A stretch of 64,000 bases of DNA from Straminergon stramineum (Eukaryota; Streptophyta; Bryopsida; Hypnales; Calliergonaceae): NCBI GenBank assembly GCA_963920665.1, contig OY987264.1, positions 23,974,906 to 24,038,905 of the forward strand, given 5' to 3'. The position numbers and the translations under genes are program-made. How positions within the stretch are numbered: the stretch's first letter is position 1; each line of letters begins with the position of its first letter. The notes beneath the pieces are model-generated. The model searched no databases. It had not been told where the DNA came from and saw only the letters and a program-made list of their open reading frames with translations. Positions 1 through 12,256 of this stretch are shown piece by piece.

Positions 1-159
1 ATGTACTCTAATACCACCAAATCCAACCCTTAGATAGGACAACAACTTGACAACGTATCTTCACAAATTAAAATAACTTTCATCCAAGTAGTTAGGAGGA
101 TGAAATTGGAGTTTCAATTTGTTCATCATCCAAAAAATGGATGCCAATACATTTAGGGA
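1..159. repeat. Right part of a TTAA/CCC-type TIR element, cut by the window edge
   Basis: This stretch is clearly similar to positions 27235-27390, the right half of the element at 26820-27387. It ends in a degenerate form of the same terminus, a TTTAGGG run followed by ATTAA. Only the right end lies inside the window. No coding potential is seen. Confidence 0.6.
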
Positions 160-204
160 TTAACTTAAGTACACCATTGTCAAGTGAAAAGCATGGAGAT
201 AGTA

Positions 205-582
205 GAACCACCCATTACGAGCCAAAACCCGTAGACAATATATAGGTAATGGAAAATTCAACAGAGGAATGATGGATATCTAACCATTAGTTTCGTGGTT
301 TCCAATCATCTTCTAGCCATCACTGTTATAACACATGTATTTCATTTAGCGAGCCAAGTTAGTCTTTGGATGAGTAGTGATGAAAGAATCTATGTGTTGG
401 GGATGAATGTAGGCCAACTTGTGGCTCCTAAAATTCATAACAATTTGAATTTCAGGTAAAAAATAATGAAAATTTGACAACGCCCATCATTTCTAACTCT
501 CTACATGGAAAAAAAATAAACATTGCCTTCTACTACTCTACATCATGCACAGAATGCTTAAGTGGTTGGTAATGGATGATTC
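205..582. mobile_element. MITE with TIR GAACCACCCATTAC, TA-flanked (copy 1)
   Basis: The left end reads GAACCACCCATTAC and the right end is its diverged inverse (GTAATGGATGATTC in plus orientation: TAATGGATGATTC). TA lies on both sides (203-204 and 583-584). A second copy at 49513-49897 is similar along its whole length in the same orientation, so this is a multi-copy element of about 380 bp. It has no ORF. TA duplication suggests a Tc1/mariner-type element, but that is inference. Confidence 0.65.
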
Positions 583-2625
583 TACTATAATGGCCGTTCT
601 GGACTCAAAGGAGGAATCTCCGATCAGGCTAATTTTGAACTAATCACACAATTAAAAATAAACTAACTTGTTTTTATTTCTTAACATGATGGCAAGAGGA
701 AAGGCCTGGGGTGGATTGATGTGAGCGCCAAATTACCCACCCTTAGTAATTCGCGAATATAACTAGGTTCTGGGTTTCAACTATGTGACTCCTACCTTTG
801 GGTGTCTAAAAGTGGTCCATTGTGCCTTCCAAGCAATGGATCTTTTTACTAAGTGCCTAAGTGACCCCAAATTGCAAGATTCGCTTAAACTACTTCCAAT
901 GTTTTGGGCCGACCGGATGGAGGGCCTACTGGATGATTTGGATGGGACCTACGCAAGGGCAGAACTATCCCAGGAAACCACTAGTTCATCTCGTGCCATT
1001 TCTAAAAACATAAGACTCGACCCTATCCGACCTTCCTAGCCAAAGTTATAGGTGGATGAAGTTTGACCGCTACTCGGTTCCTCAAACTTCATCCATCAAT
1101 TGCACCAAATTCTCCAATTCAGAAAGATCCAAAATTTTTAGGAATGGTTTATAAGAATTTCTCCTGCCCAAATCTGGAGTTGGGCCTTGATCGGGGATTT
1201 CTATTGAATCTTCATCCAAGCCTTACCTAAACTTCATCCGCTAATTTCTCCTAACCTATACTTTGGAATTAGCTTCTCTTCTCGATCCTGGACCCTAATT
1301 GTTAGCCTCCTCATGACCTACTTAAGGTACGTTCCCACTTGGTGTTAGGGGGGCGGTGTTACAATTGTAAACTACAATTAAAGCAAGTGTCATTCCTACT
1401 AGAGGTTGTCGGTAAATGCCGAGCCTAGGTGGCTCCTGATGTGGCACGCAACTAATATCAGTTTTATGGCCATTTAGTGAGCAAGTTTTGTTGGCCCACC
1501 AACTGCAAAGAGCCGCCAAGTTTTGGTGACCAATCTTCCAGAAATGTGGATTTTAGAGTTATGGGGGTGCTCTTAATTACTTGGGGGGGGGGGGCATTAA
1601 CAAAAGAGCATTGTGAGGTGCTAGTGTGTTGGCAAACACATGTCCATCATTGCAAGTGAAGGACGATGTCATCATGAACATAAGTATACAGAAGCGCCAA
1701 AGACTGAATATTTTAGTATTGAGCTATGGACGTGAGAATTTAGATTATGTTGAATGTGCATAGAAGACTTGGAATTCGCCAATCCATTGTGACACTTGTG
1801 TCGGTGTGAAGCAAAAGTGTGCAGTGTTCTTTTGAGGAGGAGGAGTTGAGAGGAACGTGGAATCCGTCAAACAATGCTATAGTACTTAAAGCTTAGTCAG
1901 AAATTTGACTGTAATTGAGGACGGATCTGTACTTGAGCTGTTCACTTGTCGTGTTGTAGCGCAATTTTAGGCCAAAAATATGGAGAATGGCGTGCCAGGA
2001 GGACCGCTGTGGTCCATTGCTATTCCAAGGGTCCCATTGCGGTCCATTGTTGTTCCAGCTTCTGGTGAGTACTGAAGTGCACTATGACATTTTCTTGCAT
2101 CATTTTATTCATTCTCCGATGGAAAATCTAAAGACAATAGTACCTGCATAGAAACCAACCCCCCTCCAATGCCCTATTAAGTTATAGCTCAAAGAATACA
2201 CACTTTGACGTTAGTCTTACTGTTTGTGTGAATGGAAACCTAAAATTGACTCTCCCAATCGAACTTATTATTTCCTATTCCGCTGCACACAATCCTTAGA
2301 CTTTCCTGGTGAGAAGTTCTTCCTTTCCATGTATTTTATGTCAAAGCTATACAAACAAATTAGTCCAAATTATGACAAGGTGTGCTTAACACATGATGTT
2401 CTTTTACCAGCATGACATGTGCTGATCACATAAGAGCTCAGTGACACTAGGATGATGAAGGTATATTGGATTAGGTTCAAAAAATTCAAAGCCCTATGTG
2501 AACTAGTGCATTGTTGTTTAATTGGCTAATTGTGCTTTGCAAGTCCTACTATGTCTCACTGTAGGTAGTCAACAATTAACATAATGTAACCTACTAACTA
2601 TGTTGTCTTACATGACCTTTGCATT

Positions 2626-4041
2626 TTGACCATGAAACTTTCGATGCAATATTCAGGGCTACCTGCTAGAATAGTTTGTCCTGCTGTCACTGTCTCCCGG
2701 AGGAACTTGCCATTTGTAGGGGTAAACATGGAGACGACACAGACACGACTATATGCGGGGGAGGGATCAACAACGGCAAAAAAATGTCACAAGGACCAAG
2801 GACCAAATTGGTTGCCACAAGAGGTTCTCGTTCTCATAAGAGCAAAGAGAGACTTGTATTTGGAGGAACTAGACATGGTTGATGAATGTGATCTCATGAT
2901 ACCTGACATTACCAAATGGGTGAGTTGCTCCAACCTACCGATGAGTGCAAGCATTTCACTATGTATGCGAGATGGTCCTGCATGTAAGACCAAATGGAAT
3001 CAGTTGGTGCCCAAATATAAACGCATTGCTGACTACCTAGGACGCACCGGCTAGAACATACCTGACTATTGGGACCTCACCACATCGCAGAAGAAAGATG
3101 AAGGACTACCTCGACAATCTCTGCAAGAGTTTTTCCAAGCGATTCATGAGTGGTTCAAAAGCAAACCTCAAATCCAACCTCCACATGTTCGGGACCTCCT
3201 CTCCCCAAGTGATTCAAATTTCAAACGACCACAACAGTAGAGAGATCAGAATGCAGAGGAAGGGGATACTAACACTGAAATTGAGGATGCGGTTGACATA
3301 GTGCAGTATGCTGTGCCTATCTCCACTGATGACAGCTCCATTCCACAGTTGCCGCTTCAGAGCACTAGTATTGCACGTCCACAACCATCCCTGCTTGGTG
3401 GAGTTGGCACCCCTCAAGCAACAACGTTCACTGTTGTCCCCTATGGAGTTATGCCATAGGTCTTGAGCTCCTTAGAGAATACTAACTTGTCTATGCACAG
3501 GAGGCCTGGCAACACAACTATTCGACATAAAAACATTTCACGCCACACAGTGATAGCAAATGCAACAAAAGCCACAAGAGCAATTATGGCATCACAAATG
3601 AAGGAAATTGCCGATGCATCATTGTCAGTGGAGCGCTCTAAGATTGAAATGCAATTCAAGCTTTTTTCAGAGCAGATGGCCTATTAGAAAGAGAGGGACA
3701 AAAAATTGCATGAAAGTGCTACGGTTGCGCAAGACAATACATGCCTTGCTATATTGAAGCAAAATGACATGGTCAACTGCTTGACGTAGCTGAAAACTGT
3801 ACTTGGAAGAGGGCTTAGTTCAAGTAGCCCAAGTGTAGTATATAATACGCCGTCAAATCCCATGACCCATTTCCAATCTAGACCCAATACTACAGGGACA
3901 GTGGAAGGGCCTAGTCTTCCTATGCAAAATGCAGATATAGCTACCACTTTCCAAGGCAATGACACTAGCCCTGCAAGAGATGGCAATGACCTTGCAACAA
4001 ACTCTACACCTCCTATTTATAGTAACGACAATGTTGAGTGA
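2626..4041 (+). pseudogene. Harbinger ORF1 (Myb/SANT-like DNA-binding protein), five premature stops
   Basis: One reading frame runs from 2626 to a TGA at 4039-4041, interrupted by five stops, all TAG (first at 3052-3054, then near 3238, 3458, 3685 and 3787). The N-terminal half carries a trihelix/SANT-like block: a GPNW start, the segment VLIRAKRDLYLEELD, and a conserved CKTKWNQLVPKYKRI motif, as in plant Harbinger accessory proteins. The C-terminal half is polar with a KEIADASLSVERSKIEMQFK-type helix. In this superfamily ORF1 binds subterminal sites and partners the nuclease in the nucleus. The exact original start is uncertain. Confidence 0.75.
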
Positions 4042-4467
4042 TGCTCCTCACTTCCCTACCGATAACCTATGTACAGCAACGATAGTGTTGAAAGCAGATG
4101 CCCACATCCTATTGACTATAGCAAATAGCGCTCGACTTGTACAGAGACGTCGACTTCTACTACTTCGCCATTTTGGTGTTGCCGCTTATTGTCCCTGCAC
4201 AGCAAGCACATAGGCTCTTCAATTTTTTGCTCTTGAGGAAAATATATAGTAGCATAGCTTAGCAAATTAGTCTTTCAAATGCTCAGTATAGTTAATATTG
4301 GAAGTAGGAAAGAGTTTTGGAACTAAAGGATGTGATTTTCCTACATAAATAAAGAAGTGTTTTTCAATGTTGCATTTTCCTTGAAAGCACCTCCCTTACA
4401 ATCCTCACATACAAGCAGGTGAGGGGAAAAAAATGAAGAGATGAATGTACCTTACCAGCTATAGTGG

Positions 4468-5801
4468 CTAGCGCCTCATTAACAAATAAACTCCCAAGGC
4501 AGTCTGCTTCTCTAGAGTAACTTTGTTGGCTGCATCCTCCGAAAGAACTACACCAAGGTCCACAACTTGCCCATCTTCATCAGTAACATCATCTCATAAG
4601 CCTTCAATCTCCAAAACTTAGAGAAGGTCCTCTACTTCTTCATGAGACTGTTGAAGTAGAAGATTATGCAAAATAGCACAACAGACTATGACATCAGGAA
4701 GGAATGTCAAATGCAATTCACTTTTGTTCAAGTACTCACGAAAGGATTGCTTCATAATTCCAAATGCATTTTCAACCACACAGTGTTGTTTTCGCAATTT
4801 CTTGTTGAACAAGATTTCAGAGACAGAAAGGTGTTGTCCTCCTTGATGTGGGACCATCAACTATGGTAGTAATGGGTACCCCAAATCACCTATCAAGTAG
4901 GGCGCATGTCCTTCCACCATGTGCAAATCATTCCACAACATCCCGTGGGAAGCCAAGTAGTGAAGTGTAGAATGCCTGAGCATGCGGCTATCATTTGTAG
5001 AGCGAGGCATTCCAACATACAAGTCAAGAAAGCGCTTTTCACTGTCCACCACTGCTTGGTAGTTTACAGAGGAGCCACCACTCTTGAAGTAATAATAGTC
5101 AACTGCTCCAAAATCAGGTTTTGAAATAGAGATGTACATGCCATCAATTGCTCCAACAATAGCAGGTAGAGAGCACAGGTTATAAAACTTCTCTTGAGTT
5201 TGCTACATTCTGTCACCACTTGGCCATGAAATTTCGTGCTTCAGAGTTTCACTAATGGCAATGACAACTTCTTGTAAAATTTTGCAGATTGTACTGCGTC
5301 CAATGGCAAACATCTCACTGCAAATTGTTAGATTCACACCATGCGTCAATTTGAACAATGTATAGGCAACACGAACAAGAATAGGGATGGCTAATCGATA
5401 CTTTGTATTTTTTTTTCCACGTGTGGTTTGAGCAAATCCCTCAAAGTAAACACAGAAGCCTTCGTCATGCGGAACATAGAAATCCAACGTCTGTTATCGT
5501 ATTGCTCCAGTAGAAATTTGGAGAACCAAGTAGTTGAGCGGGGTTTAATCCAAAACGCAACATCCTCAGGAAAAGTAAATGGTGCAGAACAGAGTCTGAA
5601 GTTGTACAACATACTTGCCATCAGGGAGAAGGTATCCAAAATAGGATCCTCTCTTGAATCGGCCAGCAATGATAGAGGGTCACTGGTAGTTTCTAACTCA
5701 GGGAAAGGTGGTGCGAGGAGTGCCTGGTTGGCATCCAATATCAAAGCCATCAACCACGAAGTGAATGTGACGACATTCCAAGGGTTGTTGAATTCGTCCA
5801 T
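4468..5801 (-). pseudogene. PIF/Harbinger DDE nuclease (DDE_Tnp_4), decayed
   Basis: Read on minus from an ATG at 5801. The catalytic blocks are visible in order: AIDGMYISISKP (first Asp, about 5120), VVDSEKRFLDLYVGMPRSTN (about 5030), GDLGYPLL (second Asp, about 4875) and VENAFG (Glu, about 4785), then the HNLL block near 4660. These are the DDE triad and neighbours of the Harbinger/HARBI1 family. The frame is broken by a frameshift in the T-run near 5410, TAG stops near 5201 and 4861, a TAA with frame change near 4619, and a TGA further on. An acidic C-terminal tail continues to about 4468. No intact product is possible. Confidence 0.85.
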
Positions 5802-8800
5802 GGCAATGCAGCGTTCAACTCCAATGTCACTCTACTTGAGAACTAACATCAACAGAGAAACCCTAATTAGTTTTTAGAGAAGCCAATACTGAAACGATGG
5901 TATTGATTCCCATAGGAAGGCCTGTGCATGAAAGTGAAGTCACTTGCTCTAACAACAAATGCGGGATTTTCTTATTAATATCCAAATGCAATTGTACATG
6001 ATGTCTAGCATCTACTTCATAAAAAACTGCACTATTGCTTACCGCCAAAGTGGACAATATCTACCTCACTCGGTGTGCACAAAAGACAACTTCACAATTT
6101 CAGCTACTCTAGCGCACCTTCATCAAGCACAGTCAGCACGACGTTGAAAAATGTACCTGAAGATCTTTGGAGTGCACCCCAATCAAATTGCAAATGGCTC
6201 AAATGAACTCAATTAAAAAGCTCGTGCCAACAAAGTTGTTTTCTGCATCACCTCCGTGAAGACAAACATGCATAGTTGCACTCACAAGCCCAACACAATC
6301 AACAATGCATCCACCACAGCATGCAACGCCCAATTGAGAGAGCATTCAAAAATTTCAGAAATTGAAAGCGAGTATTCACGACAAGTTACAAAAATTGTTA
6401 ACCTCTTACCATCGCAAGATGTGTGACCAGTACTACTCCCACGACGCCGCTGGAAGTGGAAAAAACTGAAGGCCAACTTCTAGCTCAAAGGCCAGCTCGT
6501 AGCTTGTAGCTTGTTCGCAAGCTCGCAGCTGGACCCCAACACTACTTCCCTACCAACTCACACTACAGGTGGGAATGGACAACTATCAAACTTCTAGCAC
6601 GTCATTTGACTTCCTCATAAGACCTCATAAATGGAAACGTGCGCCGAATTAGAAAGTAACTAAGAACACAACAGTCAGCTTCGTCACCTCCCTCCGTGTG
6701 AATGAATCTTCTGTATATTTTTAGTGCGTTTTTAAATTCTACTTGGGGTTCTTTTGTAACACCAAGTGGGAATAGTCCTTTAGTTCTTTGTCAAATTCGG
6801 AGTTTAGCTATTCTTCATCTAATTTGATCCTAAACTTCATCTGGCGATAATTTTTTCACTTTTCACCCGATTAGGGCGTGCCTTATGGTTTTGGAAAGCC
6901 ATGGCCTCCTTCTTTAAGCTTATGTCCTTGGAAATGACTTGACCTATAGTCCTAAGGGTCTAACCTAGGGGTAGGCCTCGGCCCAAGCTACTAGCTTCTA
7001 ATTAGAGACCTAGGGAAAGGCTGGAAAGGGTTAACTCATACCTCGGAACTTGAGTCGTTGATCACGCCCAGTGGAAGCTCTACCTTCTTTGCCATGAACT
7101 CTTGTGTCGTGAGACAATGAACCACCGTTCTAATCATAAAATTTCTAGGTACAAGAAGGTAATTGTTGATTTTATCCTATTTCTTTTCTCCTTCTTCCTT
7201 TTCTTTCCTTCCACACTCCAAGGTGGCTCAACCACCCCCCGCTCCTACCTACCAAGCCAATCTCAAGGGCGTGTTATACCATCCTCCAAGGTTGAGCTAC
7301 TTCTTACATTCTATGTCTTACATCCTCTACTTACGTATCACACTTAATCTCGAGGTGATCACCTAATTCTAATCTAAGGGCTTAAGTAAACCTTGAGGAT
7401 TTCCCTCCTATCTTATCTCCTTCCACTCTCTAACCTTCAAATTGTCTTCCCTCTAGTCACCGTCTCGTTCTTTTGTCTATTTGCTTGGTGTCTTAGTGAT
7501 GGTTTATGGGAGACGGGGAGTTGGGTTCCCCGCCCTGACGGTTTGGTTAGAGCGTTTGGATGTATCATATTAGCCTCTTCTTCTCTTCCCACCTTAATTG
7601 TTGGACCACCCTTCGCTTCTAAGCCTAGACAACATTCTTTCCTCGCAACCCTAGACAGCCCAAAACCCCCTATCCTGTAACTCCCAAAGCTCGCAGCCTA
7701 GATACCCGAGAACCCCAACCTGTAATCCCACATACCCACAACTCAAATACATGAGAACCCCAACCCATAGCGTTTGTACTCACCGCTCGAGTATTGGAAT
7801 CCAGATTGACCCTCCAAAGCCCGAATCCCCAACCTGTTATCTTTTGCCCGTAGTTCTTCACTACTATCGATATTCGGCCCCGACCTGCTTAATGCCCGGC
7901 TTTGGTCTCCTCGGGTATCGGGGTTCTAGTGGGCTTGGGGATTAGAGGTTGGTTGAGCTGAGTTGGTTGCTACATTGGCCTTTAGCGTTGTTGATTTTCT
8001 TGAGAATTCTAGGGGGGTTGGGGGCATGCCATGTCTATGGTTTGTGGGTGTAAGTTAGGTTCATGGGTTGGCGACCTCACTTGATTTTTCTCTAATTACT
8101 CTTCACCCTCAACTTTGACCTCTATTCCTACTTTTTTGGGGCCTAAACCTTGGTTTGTTCCCAACGCTATTTGGGAACTAAAACTTGTGGGGAAAGGGAC
8201 CATGTGGTCTTATGGTTCTCCCATAAGGTGGTTTTAATACATTGCTAAGACTTTTTACCCCAAGGGGGGTTCAAAGCTTTGCCATCATTCTCCTTTTTAA
8301 CACACCACTAGGACTTTTGATTCCACGGGGGTTCAAAGCTTTGTCGTATGAGCAGGACCCACTACCCTCACACCCTCGTGTTCCTCACCAAAGAATACCA
8401 TGTGAAGGTTAAGAACAAAGACAAAAGAAGAGGAAGGGACCATTGACACTCAAAGGGCTAGAGACTTGAGTTAGTAATATAAATGACTTGAATTAAAGGC
8501 TTTCCAAAGCGGCATTGCCAGTCATATGGGGGGGTTGCTTTAGGGTTAGTACACAACAAAGCAAGGAGAGTGACCAAAAGGGCCTTTCAAGGGTAAATAT
8601 ACACAACTTCTAGTAACACAGTAAGTTAGCAAAGCTTCTAAGCTCAAGCTTGGAAGAGTTAGTACTACACTCATTCAAAAAAGCAAGGGACCCACAAAGA
8701 CCTCACAAGCTCAAACAACAACAACAACCAAAAAAATGCCCAAAAACATCGTTGCAAGGCTTGTGGTTAAAATGCCACAATTTCCAACATAAATTGGACC

Positions 8801-10043
8801 CAATGGACCCAATTACACAAAAAAGGGGTGGTGAGAGTGGAGAAGGGGTGTCCTTTCATACTCTTTCCTGGGCACCCACCTCTCCTCGTTCATCTAAGTT
8901 AACCTTATCTTCTTGGATTTTCATCCTATACTAACCCACTAAGCTAAATTTTGGAGATGAACTTTGAATTGCAAACGGATTACACTATTGGCTTCAGAAG
9001 GCCATTTTTAATCCAAGGACCCCCCCTTTTTCTATCTTCAAAATTGCAACGAAATCTAACCCCAACTTAATGCCAAAACCGGGAAAAATCCCAACTTTGG
9101 GGGGATTGACTTATCTAGAAAAAGTAACTAGCCTAGGCTCCTAAGTAGATATGGGGGAGTGAAAAAAGACCTATCCTAGGCCCCATTCTGCTTTCGTATG
9201 CTCCCGCTCCACTAGTCAAACCCGCCGTGGACTTTAAATTTCATTAATTGTCGGGGAAGTTGGTAGATTCGGGTACTTCTAACTATTGGAATGCCATAAA
9301 ACTTGTTGGGGCAACTTATTAACATAAAGGAAGCTATATTAATTTTTAGTGGGAATTTACCGCCATTTGGAGAATTCCTAGGAATTTCTCATTGTAGATT
9401 TGGGTAGTTGACCGTTCGGAAAGACATCTTCTGACTATCAAAAAATTCCGAAATTTTTCGCAGAACCTCCCATGAGATCCCATGACACATGTGTAGGCTC
9501 ATATTTTTACTCTACACATCAGCCTAGGGGGGACAAAACCCACCCCCCTCATTTAATTATCGGCGGTCGGAGAATCTTCCACATTGGGGGGAATCTTGGC
9601 GAACTGACTTTGCCGTTGGTTCCCGGGCATGGTTTTAACCCCAAACCACCCTCCTTAGACATGAGATTCCTCCACGGTCCCGCCTTGGTATTTTCATCAT
9701 CTGCAAACCAACAATTGGGGTTCCACTCTTTCATCGATGAAATAGGGAAACTGGAACCTATCTCCGAGAATCGACCTCTATGCCTTACCAAGATTCCCTC
9801 AACCAATCCTAACCTGGAGATGTCCTTTCGATGTGGGTTTTTGAGCCCGATACGCCCATCACTCATAATTGACCAATTTGCCACAATTAGTTGTGTTCTA
9901 ACCTATTTACAACTTGTGGTTGGGCCTTTCTAGCTATATTATTCTAAAAATAGACCAAATACTATATTGGAATGTGACTCTCCTATTTTGGTTCTACACT
10001 CTTTTGGGGGCTTTTTATATATAAAATTGCATTTAAAATGACA

Positions 10044-10120
10044 AAACTTGAAAAAAAGAAGAAGAAGAAGAAGAAGAAGAAGAGTGAGCCCTTGGTGACG
10101 ATTAAGGGGCTCACAATTGA
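10044..10120. repeat. GAA run followed by a short hairpin
   Basis: A purine-rich GAA microsatellite (about 10053-10082) is followed by a hairpin at about 10084-10112, GTGAGCCCTT...AAGGGGCTCAC. A very similar hairpin follows an A-run at 48007-48036. Function unknown; it may be a conserved end of an unrecognised element. Confidence 0.5.
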
Positions 10121-10336
10121 CCCCTCACTAGTCCCCCCCAAGTCAATCTAGGGTGCATGAAAAAAGAAAAAGACCCCATATTATGTCCTTCATTAATTTG
10201 TCTTCTTCCTGGCCCAAAGGAGGGGGAAGAGTTAGTCAAATCCCAAGGAACATAGATGGATGTGGATAGAGGTTCAAGTAAAATAGTGTGGAGTAAGTTA
10301 GTCTAGCACCAATGTGTTCCTTAAATTATAGGCCGG

Positions 10337-10571
10337 GGGGAACCCTCACTCATCCTCCCCAAGTCATTCCAGGGGTGCATGTAAACAAAAAGACTCCCTA
10401 TTTTGTGCTTGATTAATTTATCTTCCCCACCTCTCCCAGGTAATTCAGGGCCTCTGGTTGCAACTATGAATTCAAAATTTAATCATAGGTGTCAAATAAA
10501 AAAAATTCCAGCATTTTCCCCAAGAGTAAAATAGGGAGCTACAAGGGGAGGTCGGGGAGTCTGGTTCACCC
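10337..10571 (+). mobile_element. MITE with GGTGAACC-type termini (copy 1)
   Basis: Similar in inverted orientation to 12067-12256. Both share a block around GTGCATGTAAACAAAAAG, CTATTTTGTGCTTGATTAA and a GGCCTCTGGTTGCAA-type block, and both end in GGTTCACCC. A partial copy of the same block also lies at about 10131-10215. No ORF. Confidence 0.55.
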
Positions 10572-10829
10572 TGGCCGGACACAACCTGACCCGGTAGTAA
10601 CTTACTAGTGAGAATCATCCATACCTTAACATAGCATAGCATAACTTTTCCATGCGGGATGTTTGGTTCCCTTTGGATAATTGCTTCGGTTGCTGCTCAT
10701 TGGTCTGGGAAAGCCCAACAATCATACCTTACCTCGTCTGTCTCGTATCTTCAGTCTCCACAAGGGGAGGCGAGGCCCAGGAACTGAACCCCCTGGCTGG
10801 CGGACAACAATGGATTAAACTTACTACTA

Positions 10830-11018
10830 CACTGAATAGGGGTATTAAGGGGACCAAAAAAATTAAAGGGACTAATTGTAGAAATCTGTGGATGTTTGAA
10901 ACATGATGTACATCCACCGGACACTTTAATAATTACTGATGTACAATAGAGGTAGATATTTATTTAGTGTGGAATGTCGATTAATTAGTATGGGTCCCTT
11001 TAATACCCCTATTCAGTG
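10830..11018. mobile_element. 189-bp MITE, TIR CACTGAATAGGGGTATTAA, TA duplication (copy 1)
   Basis: Starts CACTGAATAGGGGTATTAA and ends with its inverse (TTTAATACCCCTATTCAGTG), flanked by TA on both sides (10828-10829 and 11019-11020). A second copy at 61649-61836 is highly similar in the opposite orientation. TA duplication fits Tc1/mariner-derived elements; the CACTG start could also recall CACTA elements, but no 3-bp duplication is present. Non-coding. Confidence 0.85.
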
Positions 11019-11581
11019 TACTAATAAGTCTTCATGCCCAAAGACCATCATCCCCCTCCGTCTTCTTCAGGGTCCAGTTTCCCAGCACTTGGTTTGGGGT
11101 TGTTCCAAAATGCCTTCAGTTTTCCTGCAGATTTCAGGTGAAAAAAGGCCCTTTCGATTGGGGGGGGAGGGGGAGTACTAAGTTCATAAAGCAAAGATGC
11201 CGCACACACACTCACTCTAAATAGTGTAATTAGGTTGCCCCAGATTAATTTCTTGACATTTGACATTATATAAGTATTGTATAAGAATGCACTACTTTTT
11301 GAAATAGATATTGTTGTAATTGGGACTCTTAAACCTCCATATGTACAAATGAAAATTTTATAGCAATATTTATGGCTTTGATAGTTTGTAAAGTAATTTT
11401 CTTGGGAATAAGGCAACCTAATTTCACTATTTAGTGCAGGTTCATGTTCAAAACAACTAAGATACAGGAGCTCTATCCTATGATCCAAATGGAACAAAGG
11501 GGAGGGAAATTAATTAATTAGATAATTAATAATCGAAGGTGGGTGGGTGGGGAAGTAACTACTAGTGCATTGCCGGCACTA

Positions 11582-12042
11582 AGGTAAAACAACCCATTAC
11601 AGACCTTTTGCCTATTACAGAACTCTATGAATGAGCCCATTACAGTTTTCATTTAGTTTTTGAGATTTGGAACACATTTAATGTCTTAGCTAACTAGAAT
11701 GGAGTAATTAGTGACTACAATAGGAACTTTCATTTTTTTAGTGTTAGTTCATTGCAGGAAGTTCCTTTTTCAAGTCTTCTGTGTTAGAAAATATTGTGAC
11801 TATAATAGGTAAGTAAGATGAGTGTTACGGATCAGTTTTTGTTGGTTTTGGGGTAGTCTACAGGCTGTGATGGGCTGAACACTTCAAAAATTCATAACAA
11901 ATTCACACTTTGTCGAAAAAATATAGTTTCAAATGCTTTTGCCATTTCTATCACTTGACTTTCTTTGAAAAAGAAAGTAGAAAATTTCAGAAATGACAAG
12001 AGGGCAAACCCCCCATTTGGTCCATAATGGGTTGTTTTACCT
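11582..12042. mobile_element. 461-bp TIR element, AGGTAAAACAACCCATTA ends, TA-flanked
   Basis: The left end AGGTAAAACAACCCATTA is repeated inverted at the right end (TAATGGGTTGTTTTACCT at 12025-12042). TA lies on both borders (11580-11581, 12043-12044). No coding capacity. The AGGT...ACCT termini recur in elements at 14765-14920 and 42130-43789. Confidence 0.75.
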
Positions 12043-12066
12043 TATATGTAACATATACATAGGTTT

Positions 12067-12256
12067 GGGTGAACCAACTCCCGAGGGAAAATGCTAAATT
12101 TTTTTATTTGCCACTCTTGATAAAATTTGAAAATTTGGAATTCTTATTTGCAATCACAGGCCCCTAATAGTTTAATCAAGCACAAAATAGGGGGGCTGTT
12201 TTTTACATGCACCCTTGGAATGACTGAGGGGGGACGAGTGAAGGGTTGGTTCACCC
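12067..12256 (-). mobile_element. MITE with GGGTGAACCAAC termini (copy 2)
   Basis: Left end GGGTGAACCAACTCCC; the right end inverted reads GGGTGAACCAACCC. The interior is the reverse complement of the element at 10337-10571. About 190 bp, non-coding. Confidence 0.6.

Larger units (their letters stand above)
1325..6779. mobile_element. Complete but inactive PIF/Harbinger transposon (5,455 bp)
   Basis: The terminal inverted repeats are AGGTACGTTCCCACTTGGTG on the left and, read inwards from the right, AGGACTATTCCCACTTGGTG. Both borders carry TTA (1322-1324 and 6780-6782), the TWA target duplication of PIF/Harbinger elements. Inside are the two expected genes in convergent orientation: a Myb/SANT-like ORF1 on plus and a DDE nuclease on minus. 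R1 copy B lacks the insertion at the same point, giving an empty-site control. Both genes have premature stops, so the element cannot move itself. A 123-bp element with matching ends lies at 61447-61569. Confidence 0.9.
720..10043 (+). mobile_element. R1 copy A: 3.9-kb non-coding dispersed repeat, split by a Harbinger insertion
   Basis: Segments 720-1324 and 6783-10043 align in order with 41019-46512 (copy B). They begin TGTGAGCGCCAAATTACCC and end in an ATTGCATTTAAAAT stretch beside an A-rich or GAA-rich run. Without inserts the copies are 3,866 and 3,834 bp. Neither holds a convincing long ORF. The TG start and CA near the end could suggest a very long LTR, but I find no matching 5-bp target duplication, primer-binding site or polypurine tract, so the class is open. 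The sequence is moderately diverged between copies, with many substitutions and small indels, which indicates age. Confidence 0.7.

Noticed and set aside
5428..5877. 149-codon plus-strand ORF
   Set aside because: Antisense to the Harbinger nuclease, whose conserved blocks are on minus.
9472..9933. 153-codon plus-strand ORF
   Set aside because: It lies in R1, and the corresponding part of R1 copy B (about 45950-46410) is full of stops and frameshifts, so the frame is not conserved.
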